DNA of 44,516 nt, taken from the NCBI GenBank assembly GCA_024275795.1, contig JAJRYJ010000070.1, positions 1-44,516 of the forward strand. Reading direction: 5' to 3'. Source of the DNA: Actinomycetes bacterium (lineage in GTDB: Bacteria > Actinomycetota > Thermoleophilia > BMS3ABIN01). The notes under the pieces are model-generated. The model was not told where the DNA came from. It was given only the letters and a program-made list of their open reading frames with translations, and did not search any database. This document shows, one piece after another, positions 8,412-16,787 of this stretch (positions are counted from its first letter, which is position 1; each line of letters begins with the position of its first letter). The translations under genes were made by a program, and so were the position numbers.

Positions 8412-9362
8412 CTAGACGCTCAGGCTCAGGCTCTTGTTCCCCTCGTAGATCTCGTAGGCCTCGTCCACGCTCATGTCCGCCAGGGTGATGGCGGAGATGG
8501 CGTCGCACATGCGGATGGCCTCATCCAGCGGTTTCTGGTGGATGTTGCGGCCGGTGGCGTTGCCCTGGGCGCCGCTGATATGGATCTGGTCGTGCAGGCG
8601 CTGCAGGAAGGCCTTGCTGTCGGTGGAAGAGCCGCCGGCGCAGACTACGCGGGTGCGGCCGGCCGCGGCCACGGCCTCCTTGAAGATCTCGCTGGACTCC
8701 TTGCCCTCCGCCTTGGGATAGTTGACCTTGACGAAGTCCGCGCCCAGCGTCAGCGCTACGCCGGTGGCCCCGGCTATCAGGTGCGGGTCCTTCTCGTCCG
8801 CCACCGACTTGCCCCGGGGGTATATCCAGAGGACCACCAGCATGCCGTTCTGGTGGGCGTCGTTGATCAGCCTGGCTGCCTGCTGCAGCATCCTCGGCTC
8901 ATAGGTGCTGCCAAGATAGATGGTGTAGCCGACAGCGGGGATCTTCAGGCCCGAGTTCTGCTTGAGGGCGGCCACCTGCTCCACGCCCAGCCAGAGGTTG
9001 CTGAAGGGGTCCATGGTGTCCTTCTTCACCAGGTTGGTCTTGGAGTTGAGCTTGATCAGGTAGGCCACATCCGGATAGTCGGCGCCGTACATGGAGACCA
9101 TGCCCATCTGGGTGGCGTAGACGCCGATGGTGCTGCCGGCGGCGATGCGGAACATGTGCTCCGGGTCGGCATCGTCTTCGGGGATGGTGCCCAGCTCGTT
9201 CTCGCCGACGAAATCGCTGTTCATGTGCTCCACCTTCTGGTCACCCGCGAACAGCATCAGCCTGCCGGTGGACTTGGTCATCAGCATGAAGTTATCGATG
9301 TACTCGTCACGCATGGACGGCGGCACGTCCTGCGGGACCGAAACGTTCTCCCTCTCGATCAT
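8412..9362 (-). CDS. Class I fructose-bisphosphate aldolase, archaeal type (DeoC/LacD/FbaB family)
   Basis: Schiff-base aldolase expected to interconvert fructose-1,6-bisphosphate with the two triose phosphates. The 316-residue product has the (beta/alpha)8 features of the DhnA/FbaB family: LMLFAGDQKVEHM near the start, VLWIYPRGKS in the middle, the probable Schiff-base Lys in DFVKVNYPK, and the phosphate-binding VVCAGGSSTD and SGAQGNATGRNIHQ. ATG 9362 is preferred to the upstream ATG 9386 because AAAGGAG sits 7 bp before it. The gene stands alone, with its own promoter. An archaeal fructose-1,6-bisphosphate aldolase/phosphatase is excluded by sequence type. Use of another aldehyde substrate, as in some family members, remains possible. 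Confidence 0.85.
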   Translation of the reverse strand: MIERENVSVPQDVPPSMRDEYIDNFMLMTKSTGRLMLFAGDQKVEHMNSDFVGENELGTIPEDDADPEHMFRIAAGSTIGVYATQMGMVSMYGADYPDVAYLIKLNSKTNLVKKDTMDPFSNLWLGVEQVAALKQNSGLKIPAVGYTIYLGSTYEPRMLQQAARLINDAHQNGMLVVLWIYPRGKSVADEKDPHLIAGATGVALTLGADFVKVNYPKAEGKESSEIFKEAVAAAGRTRVVCAGGSSTDSKAFLQRLHDQIHISGAQGNATGRNIHQKPLDEAIRMCDAISAITLADMSVDEAYEIYEGNKSLSLSV

Positions 9363-9410
9363 GGCGCTTCTCCTTTCGGCCTTCATTGCCAGGTTGTTTT
9401 CAGGTTTTAT

Positions 9411-9440
9411 ATCTTATGGGTGGCAAGCGGGCTTTATCAA
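9411..9440 (-). promoter_or_regulatory. Promoter of the class I aldolase gene
   Basis: On the minus strand TTGATA (9440-9435) and TAAGAT (9416-9411) are separated by 18 bp. The expected start near 9404 gives a leader of about 40 nt that contains the AAAGGAG ribosome site of the aldolase. The 178-bp space to proA is A/T-rich compared with its surroundings and appears to hold divergent promoters only. Confidence 0.55.
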
Positions 9441-9470
9441 CCCCGGGCGCATCACGACGGCCCGTTTTTA

Positions 9471-9476
9471 TATAAT
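9471..9476 (+). promoter_or_regulatory. Candidate -10 box for proA
   Basis: A perfect TATAAT lies 64 bp upstream of the proA ATG in the divergent intergenic region. No good -35 box is present at 17 bp, so strength is uncertain. Confidence 0.4.
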
Positions 9477-9540
9477 ATGGAGGTTCTGGAGCCGGCATGC
9501 CCGGACTCCCCCATCTCCGGAAGGCAGGTAGCGGCACAAC

Positions 9541-10788
9541 ATGGCATCAGTCACAGAGAAGGCCACAGAGGCCAGGCGCGCGGCGCACGAGCTGTCAGTG
9601 ATGCCGGCGGAGGCCAAGAACGCCGCCCTGGAGGCGATGGCGGCGGCGCTGGCGGCCAACGTGGACGCCATCGAGGCGGCCAACGCCAAAGACCTGGATG
9701 CGGGCAGGGAAAAGGGCATCACCGGCGCCATGATGGACCGGCTGATGCTCAACCGCGAGCGGGTGGAGCTGATGGCCGGCAACCTCAGGCAGGCTGCCTC
9801 CCTGGATGACCCCGTGGGCACCGTCATCCGCGCCTGGACGGCACCCAACGGCATGCAGATGTCGCGGGTACGCACGCCCATCGGTGTCATCGGCATCGTC
9901 TACGAGGCCCGGCCCAATGTCACCACCGACACCGCCGGCCTCTGCGTCAAGGCGGGCAACGCCATCATCCTGCGCGGCGGCTCCGAGGCCATCCACTCCA
10001 ACGGCGTGCTGGCGCGGCTGATGTCCGAGGCGGGCACGGCCGCCGGTCTGCCGCAGGGGGCCATCCAGTTCGTCGAGACCAAGGACCACGAGGCTGTCCA
10101 GGAGCTGCTGGGCCTGGCGGGACTCATCGACCTGATCATCGCCCGCGGCGGCCACCGGCTGATAGAAGCCGTCAGCGAGACCTCGAAGATACCGGTGATG
10201 AAACATTTCCGCGGCATGTGCCACATCTACGCCCATGCCGCCGCCGACACGTCCATGGCCGTGGACGTGATCGAGAACGCCAAGGCCAACCGGCCCAGCA
10301 CCTGCAACTCGGTGGAGACCGTCCTGGTGGACCGGCCGCTGGCGGCGGAGCTGCTGCCGGCGCTGGCTGAGCGGCTGCGGGCGGCGGGCATCGAGGTGCG
10401 CGCCGACGCGGCGGCCCGGGAGGTCGTGCCCGCATGGGTGGCCGCCACTGAGGCGGACTGGGATACGGAACACCTGGATCTCATCCTGTCGCTGCGGGTC
10501 GTGGACGGATTCGACCAGGCCATCGAGCACATCCGCAGGCACCACTCCGGCCTGGCCGACGCCATCATCACCGAGGACGCCGAGGCCGCGGAACGCTTCC
10601 TGGCGCTGATCTACAGCGCCGCCACCTACTGGAACGCCTCAACGCGGCTGACGGACGGCCTGCCCTTCGGCATCGGCCCCGCCAGCGGCATCAACACGGA
10701 CAAGGTCTACCCGCGCGGCCCCATGGGCATCGAGGAGATGACCGGCTCCCACTTCGTTATCAGGGGCTCGGGACAGGTCAGGGAGTAG
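9541..10788 (+). CDS. proA: Glutamate-5-semialdehyde dehydrogenase (gamma-glutamyl phosphate reductase)
   Basis: NADPH-dependent reduction of gamma-glutamyl phosphate to glutamate-5-semialdehyde, the second step of proline synthesis. The 415-residue product matches the family throughout: RTPIGVIGIVYEARPNVT (cofactor domain), LRGGSEA, the nucleophile Cys255 in RPSTCNSVETVL, and near the C-terminus GPASGINTDKVYPRGPMG. proB, its usual neighbour, is not here. The ribosome site before ATG 9541 is weak (GGTAG). The next gene follows after 22 bp and is probably co-transcribed. Confidence 0.96.
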   Translation: MASVTEKATEARRAAHELSVMPAEAKNAALEAMAAALAANVDAIEAANAKDLDAGREKGITGAMMDRLMLNRERVELMAGNLRQAASLDDPVGTVIRAWTAPNGMQMSRVRTPIGVIGIVYEARPNVTTDTAGLCVKAGNAIILRGGSEAIHSNGVLARLMSEAGTAAGLPQGAIQFVETKDHEAVQELLGLAGLIDLIIARGGHRLIEAVSETSKIPVMKHFRGMCHIYAHAAADTSMAVDVIENAKANRPSTCNSVETVLVDRPLAAELLPALAERLRAAGIEVRADAAAREVVPAWVAATEADWDTEHLDLILSLRVVDGFDQAIEHIRRHHSGLADAIITEDAEAAERFLALIYSAATYWNASTRLTDGLPFGIGPASGINTDKVYPRGPMGIEEMTGSHFVIRGSGQVRE

Positions 10789-10810
10789 CCTCCCCGGCGG
10801 CGAGGCAGCC

Positions 10811-11917
10811 ATGGCTTCCAGCGGCGGCGACCCACTTAATATACTGGCCGTGGAGCCCTACTTCGGCGGCTCCCATCGCCACTTCCTCGAAGGGCTGGCT
10901 GACCACAGCCGCCACCGGCTGACCATACTCAGCCTGCCGGCGCGCTACTGGAAGTGGCGTATGCACGGCGGCGCCGTGACGCTGGCGGAGGAGGCGCTGG
11001 CGCTGGAAGGGGATTTCGACCTCATCTTCGCCAGCGAGATGCTCAACCTTCCCAACTTCCTCGCGGTGGCCCGGCGGCGCCTGGGCGCTACGCCGGTGGT
11101 GATGTACTTCCACGAGAATCAGGCCACCTACCCGATGCCGCCCTACGGGAAGCGCGACCTCACCTACGCCTACATCAACTGGGCCAGCCTGGCCGCGGCC
11201 GACGCCGCCTGGTTCAACTCGCAGTACCACATGGACGAGTTCTTCGAGGAGCTGCCGCGGCTGCTGAAGCATTTCCCCGACTACCAGAACCTGCACAGCA
11301 TCGCCGCGGCGCGCGAGAAGAGCGCCGTGGTGGAGCCGGGCTGCGAGCTGGCGGCTCTGGACGGCCACGAGGCGGAGAAGGGCGAGGTGCCGCGCATCAT
11401 CTGGAACCATCGCTGGGAATACGACAAGAACCCGGCGGCGTTCTTCGCGGCGCTCTCCGAGCTCAAGTGGTCCGGGGCCCGCTTCGAGCTGGTGCTGGCG
11501 GGCCAGAACTTCCGCAAGCAGCCGGAGGAGTTCCTCGAGGCCAGGACCGCCTTCGAGAACGAGCTGGTGCATTTCGGCTTCGTGCCCGATTTCGCCGGCT
11601 ATGCCCGGCTCCTGTGGAGCAGCCACATCATGGTCTCCACCGCCGCCCACGAGTTCTTCGGCATGTCCTCGGTGGAGGCGATGAACTGCCGCTGCCACCC
11701 GCTGCTGCCGCGCAGGCTGAACTATCCGAACCTGGTGAGCGGGGACTTTCTTTATGAGAGCCACGAACAGCTGCTGGAACAGCTTGAGGCTCTGGTGGCG
11801 GACCCGGCGCTGCTCATGGGGGAGGCGGCGCGCAGGCAGGCGGCGCGCTTCGACTGGTCCCTGAGGGCCCCGGGGTTCGATGCCGCCTTTGAGGCTGTGG
11901 CCGGGCGGGGAAGCTGA
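10811..11917 (+). CDS. DUF3524/GTDC1-like glycosyltransferase (queuosine-tRNA mannosyltransferase-like)
   Basis: A 368-residue GT-B glycosyltransferase. The N-terminal domain carries the DUF3524 signature (NILAVEPYFGGSHRHFL, LPARYWKWRMHGGA), then MYFHENQATYP and INWASLAAADAAWFNS, all characteristic of this family. The C-terminal nucleotide-sugar domain has IIWNHRWEYDKNP and ISTAAHEFFGMSSVEAMNC-like residues (HEFFGMSSVEAM). The animal member GTDC1 is tRNA-queuosine alpha-mannosyltransferase. Bacterial members are mostly uncharacterised, so tRNA modification is an inference by homology. It follows proA by 22 bp and ends 1 bp before the convergent selD. It could also act on another small molecule or glycan. 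Confidence 0.8.
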   Translation: MASSGGDPLNILAVEPYFGGSHRHFLEGLADHSRHRLTILSLPARYWKWRMHGGAVTLAEEALALEGDFDLIFASEMLNLPNFLAVARRRLGATPVVMYFHENQATYPMPPYGKRDLTYAYINWASLAAADAAWFNSQYHMDEFFEELPRLLKHFPDYQNLHSIAAAREKSAVVEPGCELAALDGHEAEKGEVPRIIWNHRWEYDKNPAAFFAALSELKWSGARFELVLAGQNFRKQPEEFLEARTAFENELVHFGFVPDFAGYARLLWSSHIMVSTAAHEFFGMSSVEAMNCRCHPLLPRRLNYPNLVSGDFLYESHEQLLEQLEALVADPALLMGEAARRQAARFDWSLRAPGFDAAFEAVAGRGS

Positions 11918-11918
11918 A

Positions 11919-12980
11919 TCAGGGGACGACGTCGATACGGCCCGTGTCGTCCTCGGCCTCGATCACGCCGATGCGGGCGGCGACGAGCGTGCCCGCCTCC
12001 TGCAGCAGGCGCTCCAGCTCATCGGCCCGGTCCGCGGGGCAGGAGATCAGCAGGCCGCCGGAGGTCTGGGCGTCCGCCAGCAGCAGGCGCTCGCTCTCGG
12101 GGATGCCGGGATCGAAGTTGACGAAGGCGCCCACGTGCCTGAGATTATTGCGGCTGCCGCCGGGTGCGATCTTCGGGTCCGCCTCCACCAGGTCCCGCGC
12201 TGCCTGAATCACGGGAACGGCCCGCGCATGGATGCGGGCGCCGACGCCGCTGCCGCGGGTCATCTCGCCCAGGTGCCCCAGCAGGCCGAAGCCGGTGACA
12301 TCGGTGCAGGCGCTGGCACCCACCTTCATCATGGGTCCGGCGGCGTCGCGGTTGAGCCTGCTCATCACCTGGACAGCGCGGTCGATGGCCGCATCGGTGG
12401 CGACGCCGCGCTTGATGGCGGTGGAGATGATGCCGGTCCCCAGCGGTTTCGTAAGGAAGAGCACATCGCCGGGCCTGGCGGTCGAGTTGCGCTTGATGTC
12501 CTCTGGTCTGATGACGCCGGTCACCGTCAGTCCGTACTTGGGCTCCCTGTCATCCACCGTATGGCCGCCGATTATCTGGATGCCCGCCTCGGCCGCCTTG
12601 GAAGCCCCGCCCCGCATTATCATGACGAGGATGTCGTGGGAGAGCTCCTTGAGGTGGAAGCCGATGACGTTGAGCGCGAACAACGGTTTGCCGCCCATGG
12701 CGTAGACATCGCTGAGCGAATTGGCGACGGCGATCTCGCCGTACTGGAAGGGGTCGTCCACCACGGGCGTGAAGAAGTCGATGGTCTGGATCAGCGCCAG
12801 GTCATCCGATAAGCGGTAGACCGCCGCGTCATCCCCGGTGCTGATGCCCACCAGCACATCGGGGTCGGTGATCTGCGGCAGCTGGCTCAGCACTTCCTGC
12901 AAGTCCGACGGACTCGCCTTGCAGGCTCAGCCGGAGCCGTGAGCCAGTTCGGTCAGTCGCTTTTGCGCGTCCCCTGCCAT
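11919..12980 (-). CDS. selD: Selenide, water dikinase SelD, itself a selenoprotein (in-frame UGA = Sec18)
   Basis: Makes selenophosphate from selenide and ATP, the selenium donor for selenocysteine and selenouridine. Read through the TGA at 12929-12927 the product is 353 residues. It begins MAGDAQKRLTELAHGSG, then U18, then ACK. This matches the glycine-rich catalytic loop of SelD, where the active residue is Cys or Sec and is followed three positions later by the essential Lys (here Lys21). ATG 12980 has GGGAGGTG upstream and its own promoter. If TGA is taken as a stop, a caller would begin near 12902 and lose the active site. The rest is standard: GDDAAVY, NSLSDVYAMGGKPLFALN, GGHTVDDREPKYGL, DVTGFGLLGHLGEM. 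A hairpin suitable as a bacterial SECIS follows the UGA immediately. Confidence 0.93.
12896..12925 (-). promoter_or_regulatory. Bacterial SECIS-like hairpin in selD
   Basis: Starting one base after the UGA codon of selD, the minus strand folds into a lower stem CCTGCA/TGCAGG and an upper stem AGTCC/GGACT. A one-sided internal loop (AGGCG) separates them, and the apical loop is GTC. The apical loop begins 17 nt after the UGA and its first base is G, in line with published bacterial SECIS models. It would recruit SelB with Sec-tRNA. Both stems are perfect Watson-Crick. Confidence 0.8.
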
Positions 12981-13007
12981 GATCACCTCCCGGAGTAGTA
13001 AGCATGC

Positions 13008-13016
13008 ATTCTATCA
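13008..13016 (-). promoter_or_regulatory. Extended -10 promoter of selD
   Basis: On the minus strand TGATAGAAT (TG, one base, TAGAAT) lies about 28 bp upstream of the selD ATG. The same nine bases occur in the parA promoter of this window. The leader would be about 20 nt and contains the GGGAGGTG ribosome site. No clear -35 box. Confidence 0.5.
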
Positions 13017-13042
13017 CCTCGCTGTACCGATGGAACCGGGAC

Positions 13043-13828
13043 CTACGTGGTTGCCAGGCCCCAGATGATGCGCAGCGCAGCTGCCGCTATCAGCAGGGCC
13101 AGGATATGCCTGAGGGTGGCCCTGCCGGTGGACTGGGACATGTATCCGCCCGCCTGGGCCCCCGCCACGGCCCCCACCACGAGGAACAGGGCCATGGCGT
13201 AATCGATCTGGCCCGCGAGGGCCTTGCCCAGGGTGCCGGCGATGCCCGCGAGGAAGACCACGCCCAGGGAGCTGCCGATGGTGGTGCGCGTCGGTATCCG
13301 CAGTATGTAGAGCATCACGGGGATGATGATGAAGGCGCCGGTCTGGCCCACCAGGCCGCCGATGAAGCCCAGGCAGAGGAATATGGCCGTCGTCAGCCCA
13401 TGGTTGAAACTCACATCCGCCGCCCGTGGTTCGTCTTCGGGCTCCCGCTTGGGGATGAACATCAGCCCGGCGGCGATGATGGCCATGGCGGCGAAGATTC
13501 CCAGCAGCAGCTCCGCGGAGGCGCTCCCGGACAGCAGCGCCCCGGCAAAGGCGGAGAGCGCGACCGGCACCCCCGCCCAGAGCACCAGGGGCCTGCTGAC
13601 GAAGCGGAAGCGCCGGTGCACCAGCACCCCCGAGCCGGTGGCGAACAGGCTCTGGACCACCGTCAGCCCGGCAACTGTTTTCATGTCCAGCTCTCCTACC
13701 CCCAGCCAGGACGGCACGTAGAGCAGCAGCGGCGCCATGATGATGCCGCCGCCGATACCGAGCCAGCCGGAGAAGAAGCCGCCCGCAAGGCCCAGCGCCA
13801 GCAGGGTGATGGCGAGCGGGAAGGTCAT
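13043..13828 (-). CDS. TauE/SafE family (sulfite exporter-like) membrane permease
   Basis: A 261-residue integral membrane protein of the TauE/SafE family (COG0730), linked in various members to transport of sulfite, sulfoacetate or other anions. It has about eight hydrophobic segments and the conserved N-terminal glycine motif GFFSGWLGIGGGIIMAPLL, repeated in the second half as LGFIGGLVGQTGAFIIIP. It starts 2 bp after the class II aldolase stop and is the last gene of a long minus-strand operon. selD follows 62 bp downstream but has its own promoter. The substrate cannot be told from sequence; a sulfur or selenium oxyanion is one guess, no more. Confidence 0.85.
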   Translation of the reverse strand: MTFPLAITLLALGLAGGFFSGWLGIGGGIIMAPLLLYVPSWLGVGELDMKTVAGLTVVQSLFATGSGVLVHRRFRFVSRPLVLWAGVPVALSAFAGALLSGSASAELLLGIFAAMAIIAAGLMFIPKREPEDEPRAADVSFNHGLTTAIFLCLGFIGGLVGQTGAFIIIPVMLYILRIPTRTTIGSSLGVVFLAGIAGTLGKALAGQIDYAMALFLVVGAVAGAQAGGYMSQSTGRATLRHILALLIAAAALRIIWGLATT

Positions 13829-13830
13829 GT

Positions 13831-14412
13831 TCAGGGTTGCGGCGCCGGCCCGCCCTGTGCCGATGCCAGCCAGGTTATCCTGCAGGAGAGGGCCAGGGCC
13901 GAAGTGAAGGCCAGGGCCTCGGGAAGGGTGCGGCCCACGGCGTAGCTGCCATGGCCGCGCACCATCAGCGCCGGCCGTTCCTGCAGCAGTTGGGGAAGCC
14001 GCCGCTCGGCCCCGCCGGGCTCGACCACCGCTATCTCGCGCAGCAGCACGGATCCCTCCAGGTCCAGGGGGACGATCGTCTCGCCCGCCAGGGAGAGCGC
14101 GATGGCGTGGGCCGGGTGGGCGTGCACCACGGCGCCGGCGGGGGTGAGCTGGTAGATCAGCCGGTGCAGGCGCGTATCTCCGGAAGCTTCCGCGTCTCCG
14201 GGGGCCTCACCGCCGGTCCGGTCCGGATCTTCATCCAGTGGAAGCTCCACCAGGTCGCCCGGTTCGAGGCGGCCCAGCATGGCGAAATGGGCCGTGACCA
14301 GCAGCCGCCCCTGGTGACGGATGCTCAGGTTGCCGCCGTGTGATGATATCAGCCCCAGGGCTGCCAGATCCGCGCCCGTCTGCCTGAACTGCTCAAACAC
14401 CGTTTTCTGCAT
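13831..14412 (-). CDS. Class II aldolase/adducin family protein
   Basis: A 193-residue zinc-dependent aldolase-type protein, about the size of L-fuculose-phosphate aldolase and related enzymes. It has the N-terminal FRQTGADLAALGLISSHGGNLSIR, the metal ligands in VVHAHPAHAIALSL and the third His in VRGHGSYAVGRTL. ATG 14412 is used, since GGAGG is 5 bp upstream; an upstream GTG in frame has no such site. Its start overlaps the end of the Fe-S oxidoreductase gene by 20 bp. Substrate unknown: fuculose phosphate, methylthioribulose phosphate and others are possible. The nearby Fe-S gene suggests hydroxyacid or sugar-acid metabolism (inference). Confidence 0.82.
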   Translation of the reverse strand: MQKTVFEQFRQTGADLAALGLISSHGGNLSIRHQGRLLVTAHFAMLGRLEPGDLVELPLDEDPDRTGGEAPGDAEASGDTRLHRLIYQLTPAGAVVHAHPAHAIALSLAGETIVPLDLEGSVLLREIAVVEPGGAERRLPQLLQERPALMVRGHGSYAVGRTLPEALAFTSALALSCRITWLASAQGGPAPQP

Positions 14413-15757
14413 TGACACCTCCACTCTCAAGCCCGGCCTCAGATACTCCTGCGGCCAGGAGCTCCACCGTATGGACGACCCGGGCGCGGGAGCCGGAGCG
14501 CTGGAGCGCGTCCGTAAGCTGCGCCCTGCATGAGGGGCAGCCGGTGGCGATGATGCCGGCGCCGGTGGTCGCGATTTCGGCGGCCCTGGCCATGCCGATC
14601 TTCAGCGCCAGGTCGTAATGATGCAGGCTGAAGAGACCGCCGCCGCCGCAGCAGTCGCCCCCGCCGGGAGCCTCGCTGTAATCTACCCCCGGGATGCTTC
14701 TGATAATCTCCGCCGGCGCCGACTTGATGCCCAGTCCCCAGCGCAGGTGGCAGGGGTTGTGGAAGGCAACCCGCGCACCAGCTGATGTTGCGGCTGAGCG
14801 GCCGCGGCCATCGCCTGTTGCCAGGGCCGGTATGCGCTCGAGCAGGCTGCCGCCGGACAGGTATTCGTGGATGTCGACCACGCTGTCGGCCAGGGCGCGG
14901 ACGTCATCACGCTCCGCTCCCAGCAGCGCGGGCATGTCCTTGCGCAGGGCCAGTGTGCAGGAGGAGCAGACGGTGACGACGGCGTCGACTCGCGAATCGG
15001 AGAGCAGGCGCGTGAGCAGGCCGACATTGTCCTCGGCCAGTTCGCGGGCCGTGGCACGGTCCCCCAGCGAGAGGAAAGGCAGGCCGCAGCAGCGCCAGCC
15101 CCTGGGCGTGACCATCTCGATACCGGCGCGCGCCAGCAGGCGACCCAGCGCCAGGCCGGTCTCCGGGTAGAAGATGTTGGTGGCGCAGCCGGGATAGAAG
15201 ACCACCCTGCCGACGTACTCCCCGGGTTCATGCCCCGGCGGTTTGACAACCTGCGGCAGGCTGTCCATCAACGTGGGGGCGCGCAGCTTCGGGAAGGTGC
15301 GCCGGGCGCCGTCGCGCCAGTAGGGCAGCAGCCCGAGCCGGGGAGAGCGCTCGTACAGGGATTGCTCAAGGGCCGCGGCGAGCCGGAGGCCGCGGGACGG
15401 CCGGCCCTCGCGGCCGCCCAGGGCGCGCCGCACGGCCATGCGGGCAGCGGCCCCCGAGCGGCTCGCCGCGGCCCGGTCGGCCCTGGCGGCGTCCAGCGCC
15501 GCCACGATGTCGAGGCCGCTGGGGCATACCGCCTCACAGGCGCGGCAGCCGATACATTTTGATATCCGCTCTGCAAAGGCTCGGGTCGGAGCCTGTTCTC
15601 CGTCAAGGACAGCCTCCAAGAGGCTCAGCCGCCCACGCGCCACCAGCGCCTCGCGACCCGTCGCCCTGTAAGTGGGGCAGACGGCGAGGCAGGCACCGCA
15701 TTTCATGCAACGGTAGACCTGTTCACGGTATCGTTCAAGTGTTCTGTCGCCGGTCAT
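14393..15757 (-). CDS. (Fe-S)-binding oxidoreductase subunit, GlcF/LutA-like
   Basis: A 454-residue protein built like the iron-sulfur subunit of glycolate or lactate oxidases. It has two 4Fe-4S ferredoxin motifs near the N-terminus (CMKCGACLAVCP and CIGCRACEAVCP), then two CCG (cysteine-rich) domains (YPGCATNIF with CCGLPFLSLGD, and HNPCHLRWG with CCGGGG and GCPSC). It would pass electrons from a flavoprotein dehydrogenase to quinone or another acceptor. The usual FAD subunit (GlcD-like) is not in this window. ATG 15757 (MTGDRTLERYREQ) is preferred. The longer frame adds a Pro/Arg-rich stretch that overlaps galT. The ribosome site is weak, so coupling to galT 28 bp upstream is likely. Confidence 0.85.
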   Translation of the reverse strand: MTGDRTLERYREQVYRCMKCGACLAVCPTYRATGREALVARGRLSLLEAVLDGEQAPTRAFAERISKCIGCRACEAVCPSGLDIVAALDAARADRAAASRSGAAARMAVRRALGGREGRPSRGLRLAAALEQSLYERSPRLGLLPYWRDGARRTFPKLRAPTLMDSLPQVVKPPGHEPGEYVGRVVFYPGCATNIFYPETGLALGRLLARAGIEMVTPRGWRCCGLPFLSLGDRATARELAEDNVGLLTRLLSDSRVDAVVTVCSSCTLALRKDMPALLGAERDDVRALADSVVDIHEYLSGGSLLERIPALATGDGRGRSAATSAGARVAFHNPCHLRWGLGIKSAPAEIIRSIPGVDYSEAPGGGDCCGGGGLFSLHHYDLALKIGMARAAEIATTGAGIIATGCPSCRAQLTDALQRSGSRARVVHTVELLAAGVSEAGLESGGVNAENGV

Positions 15758-15785
15758 GATCAGGCAACCCCAGGGGAGGCCCGGT

Positions 15786-16787
15786 TCAACCCCTGATGGC
15801 GGCGGCGGCAGCCTCCGGCGCAACGGTGTTGACCCAGACGCCGGCGCCCAGCTCCAGGCCGCCCGGGATGGTCAGGCGCGGCACCAGCTCCAGGTGCCAG
15901 TGATAGGGACGGGACTCGCCTTGCAGCGGATAGGTATGGATCCAGTAATTGAAAGGGGGGTCGTCCAGGCGCTCGCCGTAGCGGTTGAGCACCACGGTCA
16001 TCAGCTCCGCCATCGATTCCAGGCAGTCGCAGCCATCGAAGCTCTGCTGGTGCCGCCTGGGAACGATCCACAGCTCATAGGGCAGGCGCGAGGCGAAAGG
16101 GGCGAAGGCGACGAAGTCGGCGTTGGCGTCAACAACCCGCTCCCCGGACCGCTCCTCTTCCTGCAGCAGGTCGCAGAGAACACAAGCCGCCTCGCCGGGG
16201 CGGGCGGAGGCGAACCCGTCCAGCTCGGTCTCGACGGCCGCCGGGATGAACGGCAGCGCGAAAAGCTGTGAGTGGGGATGTTCAAGGGAGGCGGCGCCGC
16301 CGGCGCCGTGATTGCGGATGATGTGCACGTACTTGATATCCCCCCGCCCGCGCAGGGCCGTGATGCGTTCGCGGTAGGTCTCAAGCATCGCCAGCACCTG
16401 TCCGGCGCCGGTTTCCCAGGGGGTGACCGCATGCTCCGGCGAGTCGACGATCACCTCGTGGAAGCCCGCCGCGGGCATCTGCTGCACCGGGGGGTCGCCG
16501 GAGCCGCCGGGTTCCGGCGGTATGTTAGCGAGGATGGGGAACTTGTTGGGGAAGACGCGGATGGTCCAGCCGGGACAGTCACAGCCCTCCCCCTGCCGGC
16601 AGGCGCTGATCTCCGGCGGCGTCTCCGACTCGCGCCCCTCGCAGAAAGGACAGCTGCCGCCCTGTCCCCCGCCCGCCCCGGCGCCGCCGGGAGCGTGCGG
16701 GCGCTTGCCCCGCCCCGCCGCAAGTATCACCCACTGGGAGGTGATGGGGTCGCGGCGCAGTTGGGGTTGCTGCGGCCCCTCAGTCAT
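15786..16787 (-). CDS. galT: Galactose-1-phosphate uridylyltransferase
   Basis: HIT-superfamily enzyme exchanging UMP between UDP-glucose and galactose-1-phosphate (Leloir pathway), though family members also act on related sugar phosphates. 333 residues with LRRDPITSQWVILAAGRGKRP at the N-terminus, a CPFC zinc-type motif, the nucleotide-binding RVFPNKFPIL, the active-site HPHSQLFALPFIP and a C-terminal YHWHLELVPRL. ATG 16787 starts inside the end of the preceding small gene (8-bp overlap). Further upstream the frame is Arg-rich and not conserved. No galK or galE is nearby. ADP-glucose phosphorylase-type activity is an alternative for this subgroup. Confidence 0.88.
   Translation of the reverse strand: MTEGPQQPQLRRDPITSQWVILAAGRGKRPHAPGGAGAGGGQGGSCPFCEGRESETPPEISACRQGEGCDCPGWTIRVFPNKFPILANIPPEPGGSGDPPVQQMPAAGFHEVIVDSPEHAVTPWETGAGQVLAMLETYRERITALRGRGDIKYVHIIRNHGAGGAASLEHPHSQLFALPFIPAAVETELDGFASARPGEAACVLCDLLQEEERSGERVVDANADFVAFAPFASRLPYELWIVPRRHQQSFDGCDCLESMAELMTVVLNRYGERLDDPPFNYWIHTYPLQGESRPYHWHLELVPRLTIPGGLELGAGVWVNTVAPEAAAAAIRG

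Noticed and set aside
8538..9809. 423-codon plus-strand frame across the aldolase and into proA
   Set aside because: Opposite a well-conserved aldolase and overlapping the proA start; no ribosome site and low-complexity product.
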